The translations under genes were made by a program, and so were the position numbers. From assembly GCA_003212035.1 (NCBI GenBank), contig QCRA01000001.1, forward strand, positions 27,615 through 91,614: DNA of 64,000 nt, given 5' to 3'. The notes beneath the pieces are model-generated. The model made no database searches and was not told the origin of the DNA. It saw only the letters and a program-made list of their open reading frames with translations. Positions 43,085-53,435 of the stretch are shown here, one piece after another (positions within the stretch are counted from its first letter, which is position 1; each line of letters opens with the position of its first letter). This DNA is from Prochlorococcus sp. AG-459-D04 (lineage in GTDB: Bacteria > Cyanobacteriota > Cyanobacteriia > PCC-6307 > Cyanobiaceae).

Positions 43085-43993
43085 GTGAATTTCTGGGGAA
43101 TTATAAATTTAAAGCTTTTGTTAGATGTCTTATTTGCTGTTGGTTTCGGACTTTTATTATTCTCCAGAGTAAAAGAACAAAGGACATTATGGCTTCTTAG
43201 AGGATATTTGTTTTTAGTGTCATCAGCATGGTTTATTCAAAGATATGCATACTTACCGCTAACATCAAAATTAATTGATGCCGTAGTTCTAGCTTGCTCT
43301 CTATCATTAGCGATCCTTTGGCAAGGAGAGTTAAGAAGATTAATGGAACTTTTAGGCACTGGGAGGCTTGCCGTATTACTAGGAAATCCACAAAAGGAAT
43401 TTAGAGCAACTTCAACTACCATTACTCAATTAGTTGATACTGCAGGTAAACTCTCTCAAAATAGACGGGGAGCTTTAATCGTTGTAGATTTGGGAAGTGA
43501 CTTAAGACCTGAAGATTTTTTATATTCAGGCACAAATATTGAGGCACAATTATCAACTGACCTTTTAATAAATCTATTTGCAACAGATACACCCTTACAT
43601 GATGGGGCTGTTCTTGTGAAAGGTAATAAAATAATATCTGCCGGGGTAATACTCCCTTTATCAAGGCAAGGAATAAGTAGATACGGAACAAGACATCTTG
43701 CAGCACTAGGAATTACAGAAAGATTTGACAGGTGTATTTGTATTGTTGTCTCTGAAGAGACAGGTACATTATCATTAGCAAACCAGGGGAAACTTGAAAG
43801 ACCAATTACCAGCAGCAGGTTACAAGAACTTCTTGTAAATTTGATTGGGAATCAAAACACAATTGCAACGAATAAATCATCTTTAGGTAATAATTCTTTA
43901 TCCCAAAATACAAAATCAAGTGATAATATTATCAGTAATTCTAATGAGAAAGAGATCGAAAAGCCTGCAATCTTTTTTAAAAATAATGATTAA
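43085..43993 (+). CDS. dacA: Diadenylate cyclase (DacA/CdaA-type, DisA_N domain), GTG start
   Basis: N-terminal TM segments, LHDGAVLVKGNKIISAGVILPLS (DGA motif), YGTRHLAALGITE (RHR-region, here RHL); start codon GTG at 43085. Confidence 0.92.
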   Translation: MNFWGIINLKLLLDVLFAVGFGLLLFSRVKEQRTLWLLRGYLFLVSSAWFIQRYAYLPLTSKLIDAVVLACSLSLAILWQGELRRLMELLGTGRLAVLLGNPQKEFRATSTTITQLVDTAGKLSQNRRGALIVVDLGSDLRPEDFLYSGTNIEAQLSTDLLINLFATDTPLHDGAVLVKGNKIISAGVILPLSRQGISRYGTRHLAALGITERFDRCICIVVSEETGTLSLANQGKLERPITSSRLQELLVNLIGNQNTIATNKSSLGNNSLSQNTKSSDNIISNSNEKEIEKPAIFFKNND

Positions 43994-43996
43994 ATT

Positions 43997-44800
43997 ATGA
44001 GTTATGGAAAAATAATTGACACGGAAAATAATAACTTATCCATGAAAATAGATAAGCAAAAAGTTCCAGAACATGTTGCAATAATCATGGACGGTAATGG
44101 TAGATGGGCAACAAAAAAAGGGTTACCTCGCACATATGGTCATAAAAAAGGCGTTAGTGTTTTGAAAGAGATTCTTAAAGCATCAAAAAAATTAGGTTGT
44201 AAAGTACTAACTGTTTACGCTTTTTCAACCGAGAATTGGACAAGACCAACAAAAGAAGTTGACTTCCTTATAAACCTTTTTAGCGAAGTTTTGAGAAACG
44301 AAATTGAAGAGATTCATGAAGAATCAACAAAAATAAAATTCATAGGAGATTTAACTCCTTTCCCAAAAAATCTTAAAAAAATAATATCTAATTCAGAATC
44401 TCTAACTAAAAACAACACTAAATTTTTACTGAATGTTTGTGTTAATTACGGAGGTAGGCAAGAAATAGTAAAAGTTGCAAAAGAATTAGCATTAAAATCT
44501 TCTTCTGGTGAAATAAAACCAAGTGAGGTTAATGAAGAATTATTTAATTCAGAGTTGTTAACTCGAGGAATTAAAGATCCAGAATTACTAATAAGAACTA
44601 GTGGAGAAAAAAGGATAAGTAATTTTCTTTTATGGCAATTAGCTTATTCAGAAATTTATATATCTGACATAATGTGGCCTGACTTCAATGAGTTTGAATT
44701 CCTAAAAGCAATCATTGATTACCAATCAAGAAATAGACGTTTCGGCGGTATAGAATCATTACCAAATGAATCTTATGATGATTCTCATTATTCTTTCTAA
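43997..44800 (+). CDS. uppS: Undecaprenyl diphosphate synthase
   Basis: [66 protein letters not shown]. Confidence 0.97.
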   Translation: MSYGKIIDTENNNLSMKIDKQKVPEHVAIIMDGNGRWATKKGLPRTYGHKKGVSVLKEILKASKKLGCKVLTVYAFSTENWTRPTKEVDFLINLFSEVLRNEIEEIHEESTKIKFIGDLTPFPKNLKKIISNSESLTKNNTKFLLNVCVNYGGRQEIVKVAKELALKSSSGEIKPSEVNEELFNSELLTRGIKDPELLIRTSGEKRISNFLLWQLAYSEIYISDIMWPDFNEFEFLKAIIDYQSRNRRFGGIESLPNESYDDSHYSF

Positions 44801-44805
44801 AAAAT

Positions 44806-45813
44806 ATGGTAAATTCGATTAATAAGGTATTAAGTGAAATTAGATTCGATTGGAATAAGAAAGAGATATTAGAAATACTTAATATGCCTCTGATTGATTT
44901 AATGTGGGAATCACAAATCGTTCACAGGAAATTCAACAAGTATAATATTCAACTAGCATCTTTGTTCAGCGTAAAAACTGGTGGATGTGAGGAAAATTGT
45001 TCATATTGTAGCCAATCAATTTATAGTGCTAGCGAAATCAAAAGTCATCCACAATTTCAAGTTGAAGAGGTTTTAGCAAGAGCTAAAATAGCAAAAAATG
45101 AGGGTGCAGATAGGTTTTGTATGGGTTGGGCATGGAGAGAAATTAGAGATGGAAAATCTTTTAATGCAATGTTAGAGATGGTTAGCGGCGTAAGAGATTT
45201 AGGCATGGAAGCATGCGTTACTGCTGGAATGCTTACAGAAGAGCAAGCTTCCAGACTAGCTGATGCAGGTTTAACAGCGTATAACCACAATCTTGATACT
45301 AGTCCTGAGCATTATAAAAATATTATTACGACAAGAACTTATCAAGACAGACTAGACACTATCAAAAGAGTAAGAAATGCAGGGATAAATGTTTGTTGTG
45401 GAGGAATAATAGGTTTGGGTGAGACTAATGGCGATAGAGCATCTCTTTTGGAAGTACTTTCAAACATGAATCCCCACCCTGAAAGTGTTCCTATAAATTC
45501 ATTAGTAATTATTGAAGGTACTGGTTTAGAAGATAATAAAGAAATTGATTCTATTGAGATGATAAGAATGATAGCTACAGCCAGAATTCTTATGCCCAAA
45601 AGTAAAATAAGATTAAGTGCTGGGCGAGAAAAGCTCTCAAAAGAAGCCCAAATTTTATGTTTTCAATGCGGTGCAAATTCAATTTTTTATGGAGATGAGT
45701 TACTCACAACTTCAAACCCATCTTTTCAATCAGACAGAAAACTTCTTAAAGAGGTTGGAGTATCATTTAATAAAGATTTTGAAACTTGTGAAAAAACATT
45801 ATCTTCTTTATGA
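44806..45813 (+). CDS. bioB: Biotin synthase
   Basis: Radical [40 protein letters not shown]. Confidence 0.97.
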   Translation: MVNSINKVLSEIRFDWNKKEILEILNMPLIDLMWESQIVHRKFNKYNIQLASLFSVKTGGCEENCSYCSQSIYSASEIKSHPQFQVEEVLARAKIAKNEGADRFCMGWAWREIRDGKSFNAMLEMVSGVRDLGMEACVTAGMLTEEQASRLADAGLTAYNHNLDTSPEHYKNIITTRTYQDRLDTIKRVRNAGINVCCGGIIGLGETNGDRASLLEVLSNMNPHPESVPINSLVIIEGTGLEDNKEIDSIEMIRMIATARILMPKSKIRLSAGREKLSKEAQILCFQCGANSIFYGDELLTTSNPSFQSDRKLLKEVGVSFNKDFETCEKTLSSL

Positions 45814-46742
45814 AAGGCAAAAATTATAAAATAGTTTCTCTTTACTCTTTCTTCTCATTTCAAGAAAACTTAATTCTTGATCTAAAAAATAAATTATTAG
45901 AAATCGAAGATGAAAACGATCTCTCAGGTTTATTAATTTTTGCAAGTGAGGGCATTAATGGAACTATTTGTGCTGAGAAAAATTTAATTGATATTGTTAT
46001 CAATTTACTTAATAAATATGTAGATAATAGAAACTTGAATATTAAAGTAAACTTTTCAAAAAAGAAAGTATTCAAAAAATTAAAAATAAAAATCAAGAAA
46101 GAAATAGTTACTATGGGTGTCCCTGAAATAAACCCTTCAGAAAATAATGGGACCTATATTGACTCAGCTGATTGGAATAAGTTAATTAAAAATCAAAATA
46201 CAATAGTTATTGATACTAGAAATAATTATGAGGTTTCTATAGGTACATTTCATAACTCTATAAACCCAAATACAAGAAACTTTAGCGAATTCCCCAAGTG
46301 GGTAGATGATCATTTAGATACCCATGTAGAAAATAAAGATTCTACAAATATAGCAATGTTTTGTACCGGAGGAATAAGATGTGAAAAAGCTACTAGTTTG
46401 CTGAAAAAGAAAGGTTATAAAAATATTTATCACCTACAAGGGGGCATTCTTCAATACCTTGATGAAATGCCAAAAGAAAAAAACTTATTTAAAGGTGAAT
46501 GTTATGTTTTTGATAAAAGAGTTGCTTTAAATCAAGAATTAGAAAAAGGCTCCTATTCGATTTGTCATGCATGTGGAATGCCAGTTTCAATTCAAGATCA
46601 AGAAAGGAGAGAATATAGAAAGGGTATCCAATGTCATTTCTGCATAGATCAATTCAGTGATGATGATAGGAAAAGGTTTGAAGAAAGACAAAAACAGATC
46701 GATAGATTCAAAGCGGAAAATCATAAAATCCATAAGGACTAA
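45810..46742 (+). CDS. trhO: Rhodanese-domain tRNA uridine-34 hydroxylase family (TrhO/YceA)
   Basis: [47 protein letters not shown]-terminal Cys cluster; ATGA overlap with bioB. Confidence 0.93.
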   Translation: MKGKNYKIVSLYSFFSFQENLILDLKNKLLEIEDENDLSGLLIFASEGINGTICAEKNLIDIVINLLNKYVDNRNLNIKVNFSKKKVFKKLKIKIKKEIVTMGVPEINPSENNGTYIDSADWNKLIKNQNTIVIDTRNNYEVSIGTFHNSINPNTRNFSEFPKWVDDHLDTHVENKDSTNIAMFCTGGIRCEKATSLLKKKGYKNIYHLQGGILQYLDEMPKEKNLFKGECYVFDKRVALNQELEKGSYSICHACGMPVSIQDQERREYRKGIQCHFCIDQFSDDDRKRFEERQKQIDRFKAENHKIHKD

Positions 46743-46753
46743 TTTTTAAAATC

Positions 46754-47254
46754 ATGAAAGTTGAAGAATTAGAAAAATTAGCAGGTACCATTGGATTATT
46801 AATTAAAATTCAAGTAAGAGAAACTCTAGGATTTTGTTTCTTTAGAATAGTTATTGCAGAACAGAAAGATAACATCATTAAGATTTGGGCAGAAATGAAA
46901 GGTTGGACTTATTTAAATAAACAAGGAATTCAGCTTGATACATTAAGAATCCTCAGTAAAGCGCCTGCTTTTGTTTCGGAATTTATATGGGCAACAACTA
47001 TGACTTGGGCAATTGAAAAAAAATCAAGCCACAAAGTAAGACTTTTAGCTATTTTTGATAGTGAAGGCTATAGTAAAAAACTTGTAAGATATTTCAAGTT
47101 AATAGGATTCAGAATTGTCAAAGAAGTTGGTTCTAGCCCAGCGGATCTTTTATTAAGATTGGTTTGGGGAGGTGCAGGTACACTTATGAACGGGGAATGT
47201 ATTTCCATATTGAAAAGACTTGAAAAGAAACTCTCTTTAATTGAAGAAAGTTAA
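46754..47254 (+). CDS. Conserved hypothetical protein
   Basis: 166-aa intact ORF collinear with bioB-trhO; no family recognised with confidence. Confidence 0.75.
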   Translation: MKVEELEKLAGTIGLLIKIQVRETLGFCFFRIVIAEQKDNIIKIWAEMKGWTYLNKQGIQLDTLRILSKAPAFVSEFIWATTMTWAIEKKSSHKVRLLAIFDSEGYSKKLVRYFKLIGFRIVKEVGSSPADLLLRLVWGGAGTLMNGECISILKRLEKKLSLIEES

Positions 47255-48150
47255 CCTGCATGATAACTACTTCTAACTAAAGGGCCAGAAGATACTTTTT
47301 TGAATCCTAATTCCTTAGAGAAGCGATATAAATATTCAAACTCTGTTGGATCCCAATATTTCTTAACTGCCAAATGATTAAATGAGGGTCTTAAATATTG
47401 GCCAATTGTAATTTGATCACAATCTATTTTTTTAAGATCATAAATTGTATTTTTTATTTCATCCAATGTTTCCCCAAGACCTAACATAATGCCTGATTTA
47501 GTTTGAATATGAGGAGCAATATCTTTTGACTTTTTAAGTAAACTAATGGATTTTTTGTAATTCGCCCCCCTCCTAACTTCTTTTTGCAGTCTTTCAACAG
47601 TTTCAAGATTATGATTAAAACATATTGGATCTTTTTCTAAAATCATCTTCAATCTCTCAGTCTGAAGGTTATTAGTTTCATCAAAATTTTTGCCCCCACC
47701 CCATAAATCAGGAGTTAAAACCTCTATTTTAATTGTTGAATCAATTTTCCTAATTTTGTCAATTGTAGATATAAATAAATTTGCACCATGATCGGGTAGA
47801 TCGTCTCTAGCTACAGATGTCAAAACAACATATTTCAAATTTAGTACTTTCACTGCTTCAGCGACTTGAGTACCTTCATGAATATTGATAGAACTAGGTC
47901 TACCTTTATTTACCTGACAAAAAGCACATGAACGAGAACATATCGATCCACCCAGTAAGAAAGTGGCTGTTCCTGAGGCATAACATTCTGCTCTATTTGG
48001 ACATCTTGCTTCTTCACAAATAGTATGGATATTTGATTTTTTGATGAGTGTTTGTATTTTTTCGAATTCTGAAGCTTTGCTAATAGGAAATTTAATCCAA
48101 GAGGGAAGTCTTAGTATTTTTTCTTTCTTGATTAGATTATTTTCTCTCAT
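47251..48150 (-). CDS. lipA: Lipoyl synthase
   Basis: CEEARCPNRAEC and CSRSCAFCQV clusters, SVARDDLPDHGA, SSYHAG C-terminus. Confidence 0.97.
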   Translation of the reverse strand: MRENNLIKKEKILRLPSWIKFPISKASEFEKIQTLIKKSNIHTICEEARCPNRAECYASGTATFLLGGSICSRSCAFCQVNKGRPSSINIHEGTQVAEAVKVLNLKYVVLTSVARDDLPDHGANLFISTIDKIRKIDSTIKIEVLTPDLWGGGKNFDETNNLQTERLKMILEKDPICFNHNLETVERLQKEVRRGANYKKSISLLKKSKDIAPHIQTKSGIMLGLGETLDEIKNTIYDLKKIDCDQITIGQYLRPSFNHLAVKKYWDPTEFEYLYRFSKELGFKKVSSGPLVRSSYHAG

Positions 48151-48153
48151 TGT

Positions 48154-48759
48154 CTAGTTTAGTTTTGTTCTTCCTTCTAACGCCCTTGCAAGTGTAACTT
48201 CATCGACATATTCAAGTTCACTGCCCATTGGAAGGCCATATGCAATCCTAGTAACTTTAGTAAAAGGGGCTAACAATTTTCCAATATAAAGACTTGTTGT
48301 ATCTCCCTCAACACTGGGGGTCAATGCCAATATGATTTCATCTATTTCAGACTTGCTAACTCTTTCTACCAAGCTTCTTATTTCTAAGAGTTCGGGGCCA
48401 ACAGAATCCATTGGGGATATTAAACCACCAATAACATGGTAAACACCTTTAAATTCTCTGGCGCGCTCCAAAGCAAGCAAATCTTTAGTTTCTGCTACTA
48501 CACAGATTAGTTTTTGATTTCTTTCAGTATTTTTGCAAATTTCACATTCATCTTCAGAAGTTAAATTGAAACATTTTTTGCAACGACCAACATTACTATG
48601 TGCTTCTAAAAGAGCCTTTGAAAAATCTCTTATTGTACTTTCGGGTTGTTTTAAAATAAACAGGGCTAATCGTTGCGCTGTTCTTGGACCAATCCCTGGA
48701 AATTTCTCAAAATGACCAATTAATTTTGAAAGCGGCTTGGTATAAGTAATCAAAATCAA
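48154..48759 (-). CDS. recR: Recombination protein RecR
   Basis: [18 protein letters not shown]4 zinc finger [28 protein letters not shown]. Confidence 0.97.
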   Translation of the reverse strand: MILITYTKPLSKLIGHFEKFPGIGPRTAQRLALFILKQPESTIRDFSKALLEAHSNVGRCKKCFNLTSEDECEICKNTERNQKLICVVAETKDLLALERAREFKGVYHVIGGLISPMDSVGPELLEIRSLVERVSKSEIDEIILALTPSVEGDTTSLYIGKLLAPFTKVTRIAYGLPMGSELEYVDEVTLARALEGRTKLN

Positions 48760-48856
48760 ACTATTTCTAGGGATAATTTAGACGCAAAATTCTGAATTGC
48801 CATAATTGTTTACTATTAATGTCTTATTATGTTTTTAGTTAGTAATTTCAAACAAA

Positions 48857-49414
48857 ATGAAAAATATTAAGTTTAACCCTTTCAAATATTTATTTTTGAT
48901 TTTTTTATGTTTAACACTGAGTGCTTGTAGTGGTGGACTAAATGCGGGATTAGAAGCGTATCAAAGTCCAGATGGAAGATATGCCTTTTTGTATCCAACA
49001 GGATGGACTAGAGTAAAAGTTGATGGAGGACCTGAAATTATTTATCATGATCTAATAAATAGTAATGAGACCTTAAGTTTAGTTATTTCTGATGTAAATA
49101 AAGAAGTTCAATTAGAGCAATTAGGAAGCCCAAGTGAAGTAGGTCAAACATTAATTGATAAAGTCATTGCACCCGAAGGTTCAGGTAGAGAGGTAAAACT
49201 TATAAATGCCAATAAGAGGGAGGCATCCAATCATATTTTCTATGATTTAGAGTATGAATTAAATTTAAATGAACAGGCAAGACATGAATTAGCTACTGTC
49301 GTAATTGATAGAGGAACACTTTACACTTTCGCTGTGGGAACAAATGAAGAAAGGTGGAATAAAGTTGACGGTATGTTTAGTAATGTAATTGAATCATTTA
49401 ACTTCTTAATATAA
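48857..49414 (+). CDS. psbP: Photosystem II PsbP lipoprotein (CyanoP)
   Basis: Lipobox LSAC, GLEAYQSPDGRYAFLYPTGWTRV, YDLEYEL, YTFAVGTNEERW. Confidence 0.95.
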   Translation: MKNIKFNPFKYLFLIFLCLTLSACSGGLNAGLEAYQSPDGRYAFLYPTGWTRVKVDGGPEIIYHDLINSNETLSLVISDVNKEVQLEQLGSPSEVGQTLIDKVIAPEGSGREVKLINANKREASNHIFYDLEYELNLNEQARHELATVVIDRGTLYTFAVGTNEERWNKVDGMFSNVIESFNFLI

Positions 49415-49428
49415 TTTAGAAATTCATA

Positions 49429-51201
49429 CTAGATTCCTACTTGTACATTCCACAAATCAGCATATATTTCGTTCTGATCTAATAGTTTTGCATGTTTCCC
49501 GCTTTCAACTATTTTACCTTTATCAATAACTACAATATTATCGGCATTTTTTATAGTGCTTAATCTATGAGCTATTACTATAGTTGTTCTTTCTTTTGTG
49601 ATTTTAGATAACGATTTTTGAATTAAAGCCTCTGTTTCATTATCTACTGAAGCTGTAGCTTCATCTAATATTAATATTGGAGCATCCTTTAAAACAGCTC
49701 TCGCCAAGGCAATTCTTTGACGTTGCCCGCCTGAGAGCCTTTGGCCCCTTTCCCCCACTATAGTTTTATAACCATCTGGTAATTGTTCAATAAATTTATG
49801 AGCTTCCGCAATCTTTGAAGCTTTGATAATATCTTGAAGACTTGGATTGATTGAGCCATAAGCAATATTTTCTTGTATACTTCCATGAAATAAATAAGTT
49901 TCTTGACTTACTAAAGAGATACACTTTCTTAAATCCCTCAAATTTATTTCTTTAATAGAAACCCCATCCAAGGTTATTGAACCATTATTACTATCATAAA
50001 TTCTAAGTAGTAGTTTTATTATTGTACTTTTACCAGAACCTGTTAAACCAACAATTCCTAATGTTGAGTTATTTTCAATTTTGAAATTTATGTTTTTTAA
50101 AGTTAAATCTCGTCCAGGATAATTAAAATTTACATTATTAAAAATAATTTCTCCTTTGATATCTTTAGGTTCAATTTTTATTTTTCCATCTTTTATTTTT
50201 ATAGGCGTATCTATGAGATCAACTACTCTATCTATTGAAGCCATAGATCTCTGAAAATCATCTAAAACATGTCCCAAAGTAGTTAAAGGCCATAATAGTC
50301 TTTGTGTAATAAACACTAAAAAACTATAAGTACCTACATCAAGTGTCTTATTCCAAGTTTGGAAACCTCCAATTAATAGAATCGCTATAAAAGCAAATAA
50401 AATTGCAAATCTTATAAGAGGGATAAAAGCAGAAGATAATTTTATTGCAGACTTATTACTTCTTTGATAATCGAGACTTTCTTTATTTAATCTATTTAGT
50501 TCCCATTTTTCTTTAGTAAAACTTTTTATAGTTAGAATTCCACTTAAATTATTATTAAGCCTTGATGCCAACAGTCCAGCTTTATTTCTAACATCTCTGT
50601 ATTTTGGAGCAAGCTTCCTTTGAAATTTAATTGATCCTAAAAATATAATTGGAATAGGAAAGAAAGCAAATAAAGCAATTTTTGGAGCGACAAAAATCAT
50701 AGTGCCCCCAATTATTAAGACAGTTATAAATAACTGAATAATCTGATTAGCTCCTTGGTCTAGAAATCTCTCGAGTTGATTTATATCATCATTCAAAATA
50801 GATAATAGCCTTCCAGTATTATCATTTTCAAAAAAATCCATATCTAATTTCTGGATATGATCATAAGCTTTTATTCTTAATTTATGTTGCGATAGCTGAG
50901 CCAAATTTCTCCATAAAATAGAATATAAATATTCAAAGGAGGATTCACCAGACCAAACTATACCTGAAGCAAATGCCAGAAAAATCAATTGCGCTGGAAC
51001 TTCTTTTATCCCAAAACCAGCAATCCATGAATTCTGTTCCTTAACAACTATATCCACTGCAAGACCAATTATTACAGGGGGAGCTAAATCTAATATTTTA
51101 TTAATTATGGAACTAAGAAAAGCAAAAAGTAGTAACCTTCTTTCCTCAATCAGATTTAAATAAAGTCTAATTATTGGATTTTGATTGTTCTTAGACCTCA
51201 T
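49429..51201 (-). CDS. ABC transporter, ATP-binding/permease (MsbA-like half-transporter)
   Basis: Six-TM N-terminal region; GLTGSGKSTIIKLLLR Walker A; LSGGQRQRIALARAVLKDAPILILDEATASVD. Confidence 0.95.
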   Translation of the reverse strand: MRSKNNQNPIIRLYLNLIEERRLLLFAFLSSIINKILDLAPPVIIGLAVDIVVKEQNSWIAGFGIKEVPAQLIFLAFASGIVWSGESSFEYLYSILWRNLAQLSQHKLRIKAYDHIQKLDMDFFENDNTGRLLSILNDDINQLERFLDQGANQIIQLFITVLIIGGTMIFVAPKIALFAFFPIPIIFLGSIKFQRKLAPKYRDVRNKAGLLASRLNNNLSGILTIKSFTKEKWELNRLNKESLDYQRSNKSAIKLSSAFIPLIRFAILFAFIAILLIGGFQTWNKTLDVGTYSFLVFITQRLLWPLTTLGHVLDDFQRSMASIDRVVDLIDTPIKIKDGKIKIEPKDIKGEIIFNNVNFNYPGRDLTLKNINFKIENNSTLGIVGLTGSGKSTIIKLLLRIYDSNNGSITLDGVSIKEINLRDLRKCISLVSQETYLFHGSIQENIAYGSINPSLQDIIKASKIAEAHKFIEQLPDGYKTIVGERGQRLSGGQRQRIALARAVLKDAPILILDEATASVDNETEALIQKSLSKITKERTTIVIAHRLSTIKNADNIVVIDKGKIVESGKHAKLLDQNEIYADLWNVQVGI

Positions 51202-51212
51202 AAAAATAATAA

Positions 51213-51506
51213 TTAAATTTTTCTATTATGATTTAAATTTTCTTTAGTTTCTAATTTACATTTTGTTTTTGCATCTTGATGACTTGCATTTTGCATAAAT
51301 TCTTCGTAGTAACACTCACAAGTTCCATTCGCAATCTCTTCACTATATACCATTTCTGCTTTCATCATCTCCTCTTTGACACTCTGGAGGCAAAATAATT
51401 TTATGATTGAATTGTGTTTCGTTTGAGCTAAATAATAACTATTAAAGGAGTTGAATAGTATTATCAGATTCACAAAAATAAATAAATTATATTTGCTAGC
51501 TTTCAT
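51213..51506 (-). CDS. Small hypothetical secreted protein (97 aa, conserved-looking Cys residues)
   Basis: Signal-like hydrophobic N-terminus; FCLQSV...GTCECYYEEFMQNASHQDAKTKC. Confidence 0.65.
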   Translation of the reverse strand: MKASKYNLFIFVNLIILFNSFNSYYLAQTKHNSIIKLFCLQSVKEEMMKAEMVYSEEIANGTCECYYEEFMQNASHQDAKTKCKLETKENLNHNRKI

Positions 51507-51515
51507 ACTCTATCA

Positions 51516-53297
51516 CTAGTTTCTGACTTTAATTTTTTTTAATTTATTTTTAGTTTCTCTATGCAGATCTCTTGGTAAATCTACCAAACTATAATCATTA
51601 AAAATCTGTATTTTACCAATGGATCTACCATTTATATTAGTTGAATTACAGATTGAAGATATAATATTTGCAACTCTAACTCCATCAAATTTACCAAAGT
51701 TAAATTTGTAGGTTTCAAAAGAATCATTTTGATAATTATTTCTTCTATTTGAATTTCTCATACGATTATTAATATTTCTATTTGATCTATTTCGATCAGT
51801 ATTATTTTGTTTATTAATCCAAGAATCATCGTCATTAACAAAAAATGATTTATTACCTATTACTAAATTAATCGCCGCCATTGCAATATTTGAGTCATCC
51901 ATAGAGTATTTTTCTTTTAAATTATCTAGTACATCAATAATCAAAGCTTTATTTTCTTCATTTTCGTCTTTAGCTAAAGAACTCTCATTAACATTATCTA
52001 TAAGTTTCTCCATCCTTTTTTCATTTATTATTTTATTACTTGGTATATTAATTTCTTCAATCTTGGTCCTTGTTGAATTTTCTAAGTTTCTCAGAAAATG
52101 TTTTTCTCTTTGATTAACAAATAAAATTGCTTCTCCTGATCTACCTGCCCTTCCAGTTCTTCCAATTCTATGAGTATATGTTTCCTTGTCAAAAGGAAAA
52201 TCGTAATTAACGACGAGTTTTATTCTTTCAACATCTAATCCTCTAGCTGCCACATCAGTTGCAACGAGGATATTAATAAATCCTTTTTTCAATCTATCTA
52301 CAGTATTTTCTCTTTGATTTTGAGGTATATCTCCATTAAGTACTGCCACAGTATGACCTGAATTCTCTAAAGCTTCAGCTATTGAAGTAGTAAGTAGTTT
52401 TGTCCTAACAAAAATAATTACTCCCTCGTTATTAAGTTCTAGTATTCTTTTTAAAGCATCTAACTTATGATGCCTTTGTACATATAGAAATTTTTGCGAA
52501 ATTAATTGAGTTTCTTTTTTGACACTTTTAATTAATATTTCGGCGGGGTCATTTAGATATTTTTTTGCTATATTTCTTATCTCACTAGGCATTGTTGCTG
52601 AAAACAATACCATCTGCTTATTTTCCGGAAGTTGATCTATTATCCATTCAATATCTTCAAGAAAACCCATATTTAACATTTCATCTGCCTCATCTAAAAC
52701 AAGACAATTTATATCTTTAATTTTAAAAGTACCCTGCCTTATATGATCCATTATTCGGCCTGGGGTCCCAACTACTACGTCAACTTTTCTTTTTAATGCA
52801 GAAATTTGATTTCGATAGTCGGTACCTCCATATATTGCAACTGTCTTAAAATTACTAGATTCAGAACTATAACTTTTAAAAGATTCTGCCACTTGAGTTG
52901 CTAATTCTCTTGTAGGAGTCATAACTAAAACCTTGGCATTTAATTCATTATTATCTGTAAGTTTTTCTATTAATGGTAATGCGAAAGCTGCAGTCTTTCC
53001 TGTTCCAGTTTGTGCTTGGCCTAGTAAATCCCTGCCTAACATTAGTTCGGGAATTGCAGCTTTTTGGATGGGAGTTGGATTTTTATATCCTTTATTTATT
53101 AATGAGTTTAAGATCGATTGATTAAACCCAAAACCGAGGAATCCATTCTCATTATTATCTCCTTTCTGTACTTCCAAAAGTTTAGGTTCAATTTCTTTTT
53201 TGTTATCTAAGTTCTTGAACTCTAGTAGGGGAGAGTCTTCATTCTGAGACTTTTCCTGCTCACTACCAAGAGAGTTGCTATTTTTTTTTAAAGTCAT
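51516..53297 (-). CDS. deaD: DEAD-box ATP-dependent RNA helicase with C-terminal RNA-binding domain (DeaD/CsdA-like)
   Basis: PTPIQKAAIPELMLGRDLLGQAQTGTGKTAAFALPL, LVLDEADEMLNMGF, SATMP, ATDVAARGLDVERI, HRIGRTGRAG; Asn/Arg-rich linker then DbpA-like domain. Confidence 0.96.
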   Translation of the reverse strand: MTLKKNSNSLGSEQEKSQNEDSPLLEFKNLDNKKEIEPKLLEVQKGDNNENGFLGFGFNQSILNSLINKGYKNPTPIQKAAIPELMLGRDLLGQAQTGTGKTAAFALPLIEKLTDNNELNAKVLVMTPTRELATQVAESFKSYSSESSNFKTVAIYGGTDYRNQISALKRKVDVVVGTPGRIMDHIRQGTFKIKDINCLVLDEADEMLNMGFLEDIEWIIDQLPENKQMVLFSATMPSEIRNIAKKYLNDPAEILIKSVKKETQLISQKFLYVQRHHKLDALKRILELNNEGVIIFVRTKLLTTSIAEALENSGHTVAVLNGDIPQNQRENTVDRLKKGFINILVATDVAARGLDVERIKLVVNYDFPFDKETYTHRIGRTGRAGRSGEAILFVNQREKHFLRNLENSTRTKIEEINIPSNKIINEKRMEKLIDNVNESSLAKDENEENKALIIDVLDNLKEKYSMDDSNIAMAAINLVIGNKSFFVNDDDSWINKQNNTDRNRSNRNINNRMRNSNRRNNYQNDSFETYKFNFGKFDGVRVANIISSICNSTNINGRSIGKIQIFNDYSLVDLPRDLHRETKNKLKKIKVRN

Positions 53298-53301
53298 TTT
53301 A

Positions 53302-53330
53302 AATGCCTAATAATCTTCTGATTAGGCATT
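53302..53330 (-). promoter_or_regulatory. Perfect 10-bp inverted repeat in the deaD 5' leader, ending 4 nt before the ATG (candidate RBS-sequestering hairpin)
   Basis: aatgcctaat (53302-53311) and attaggcatt (53321-53330), 9-nt spacer; deaD ATG is revcomp of 53295-53297. Confidence 0.65.
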
Positions 53331-53435
53331 CAACAAATATCTAAATTGACTTAAATTGTTGATTAGCCTTACAGAGCCGAATTATTAATCTAACATCTTG
53401 GGGTTAAGATATTACTAATTTCTCAAAATTAAAAT

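Noticed and set aside
43422-43706. 94-aa minus-strand ORF opposite dacA
   Set aside because: Mirror ORF of the DisA_N domain; translation has no recognisable features.
45617-45829. 70-aa plus-strand ORF overlapping the end of bioB
   Set aside because: Out of frame with bioB and trhO, which abut through an ATGA overlap.
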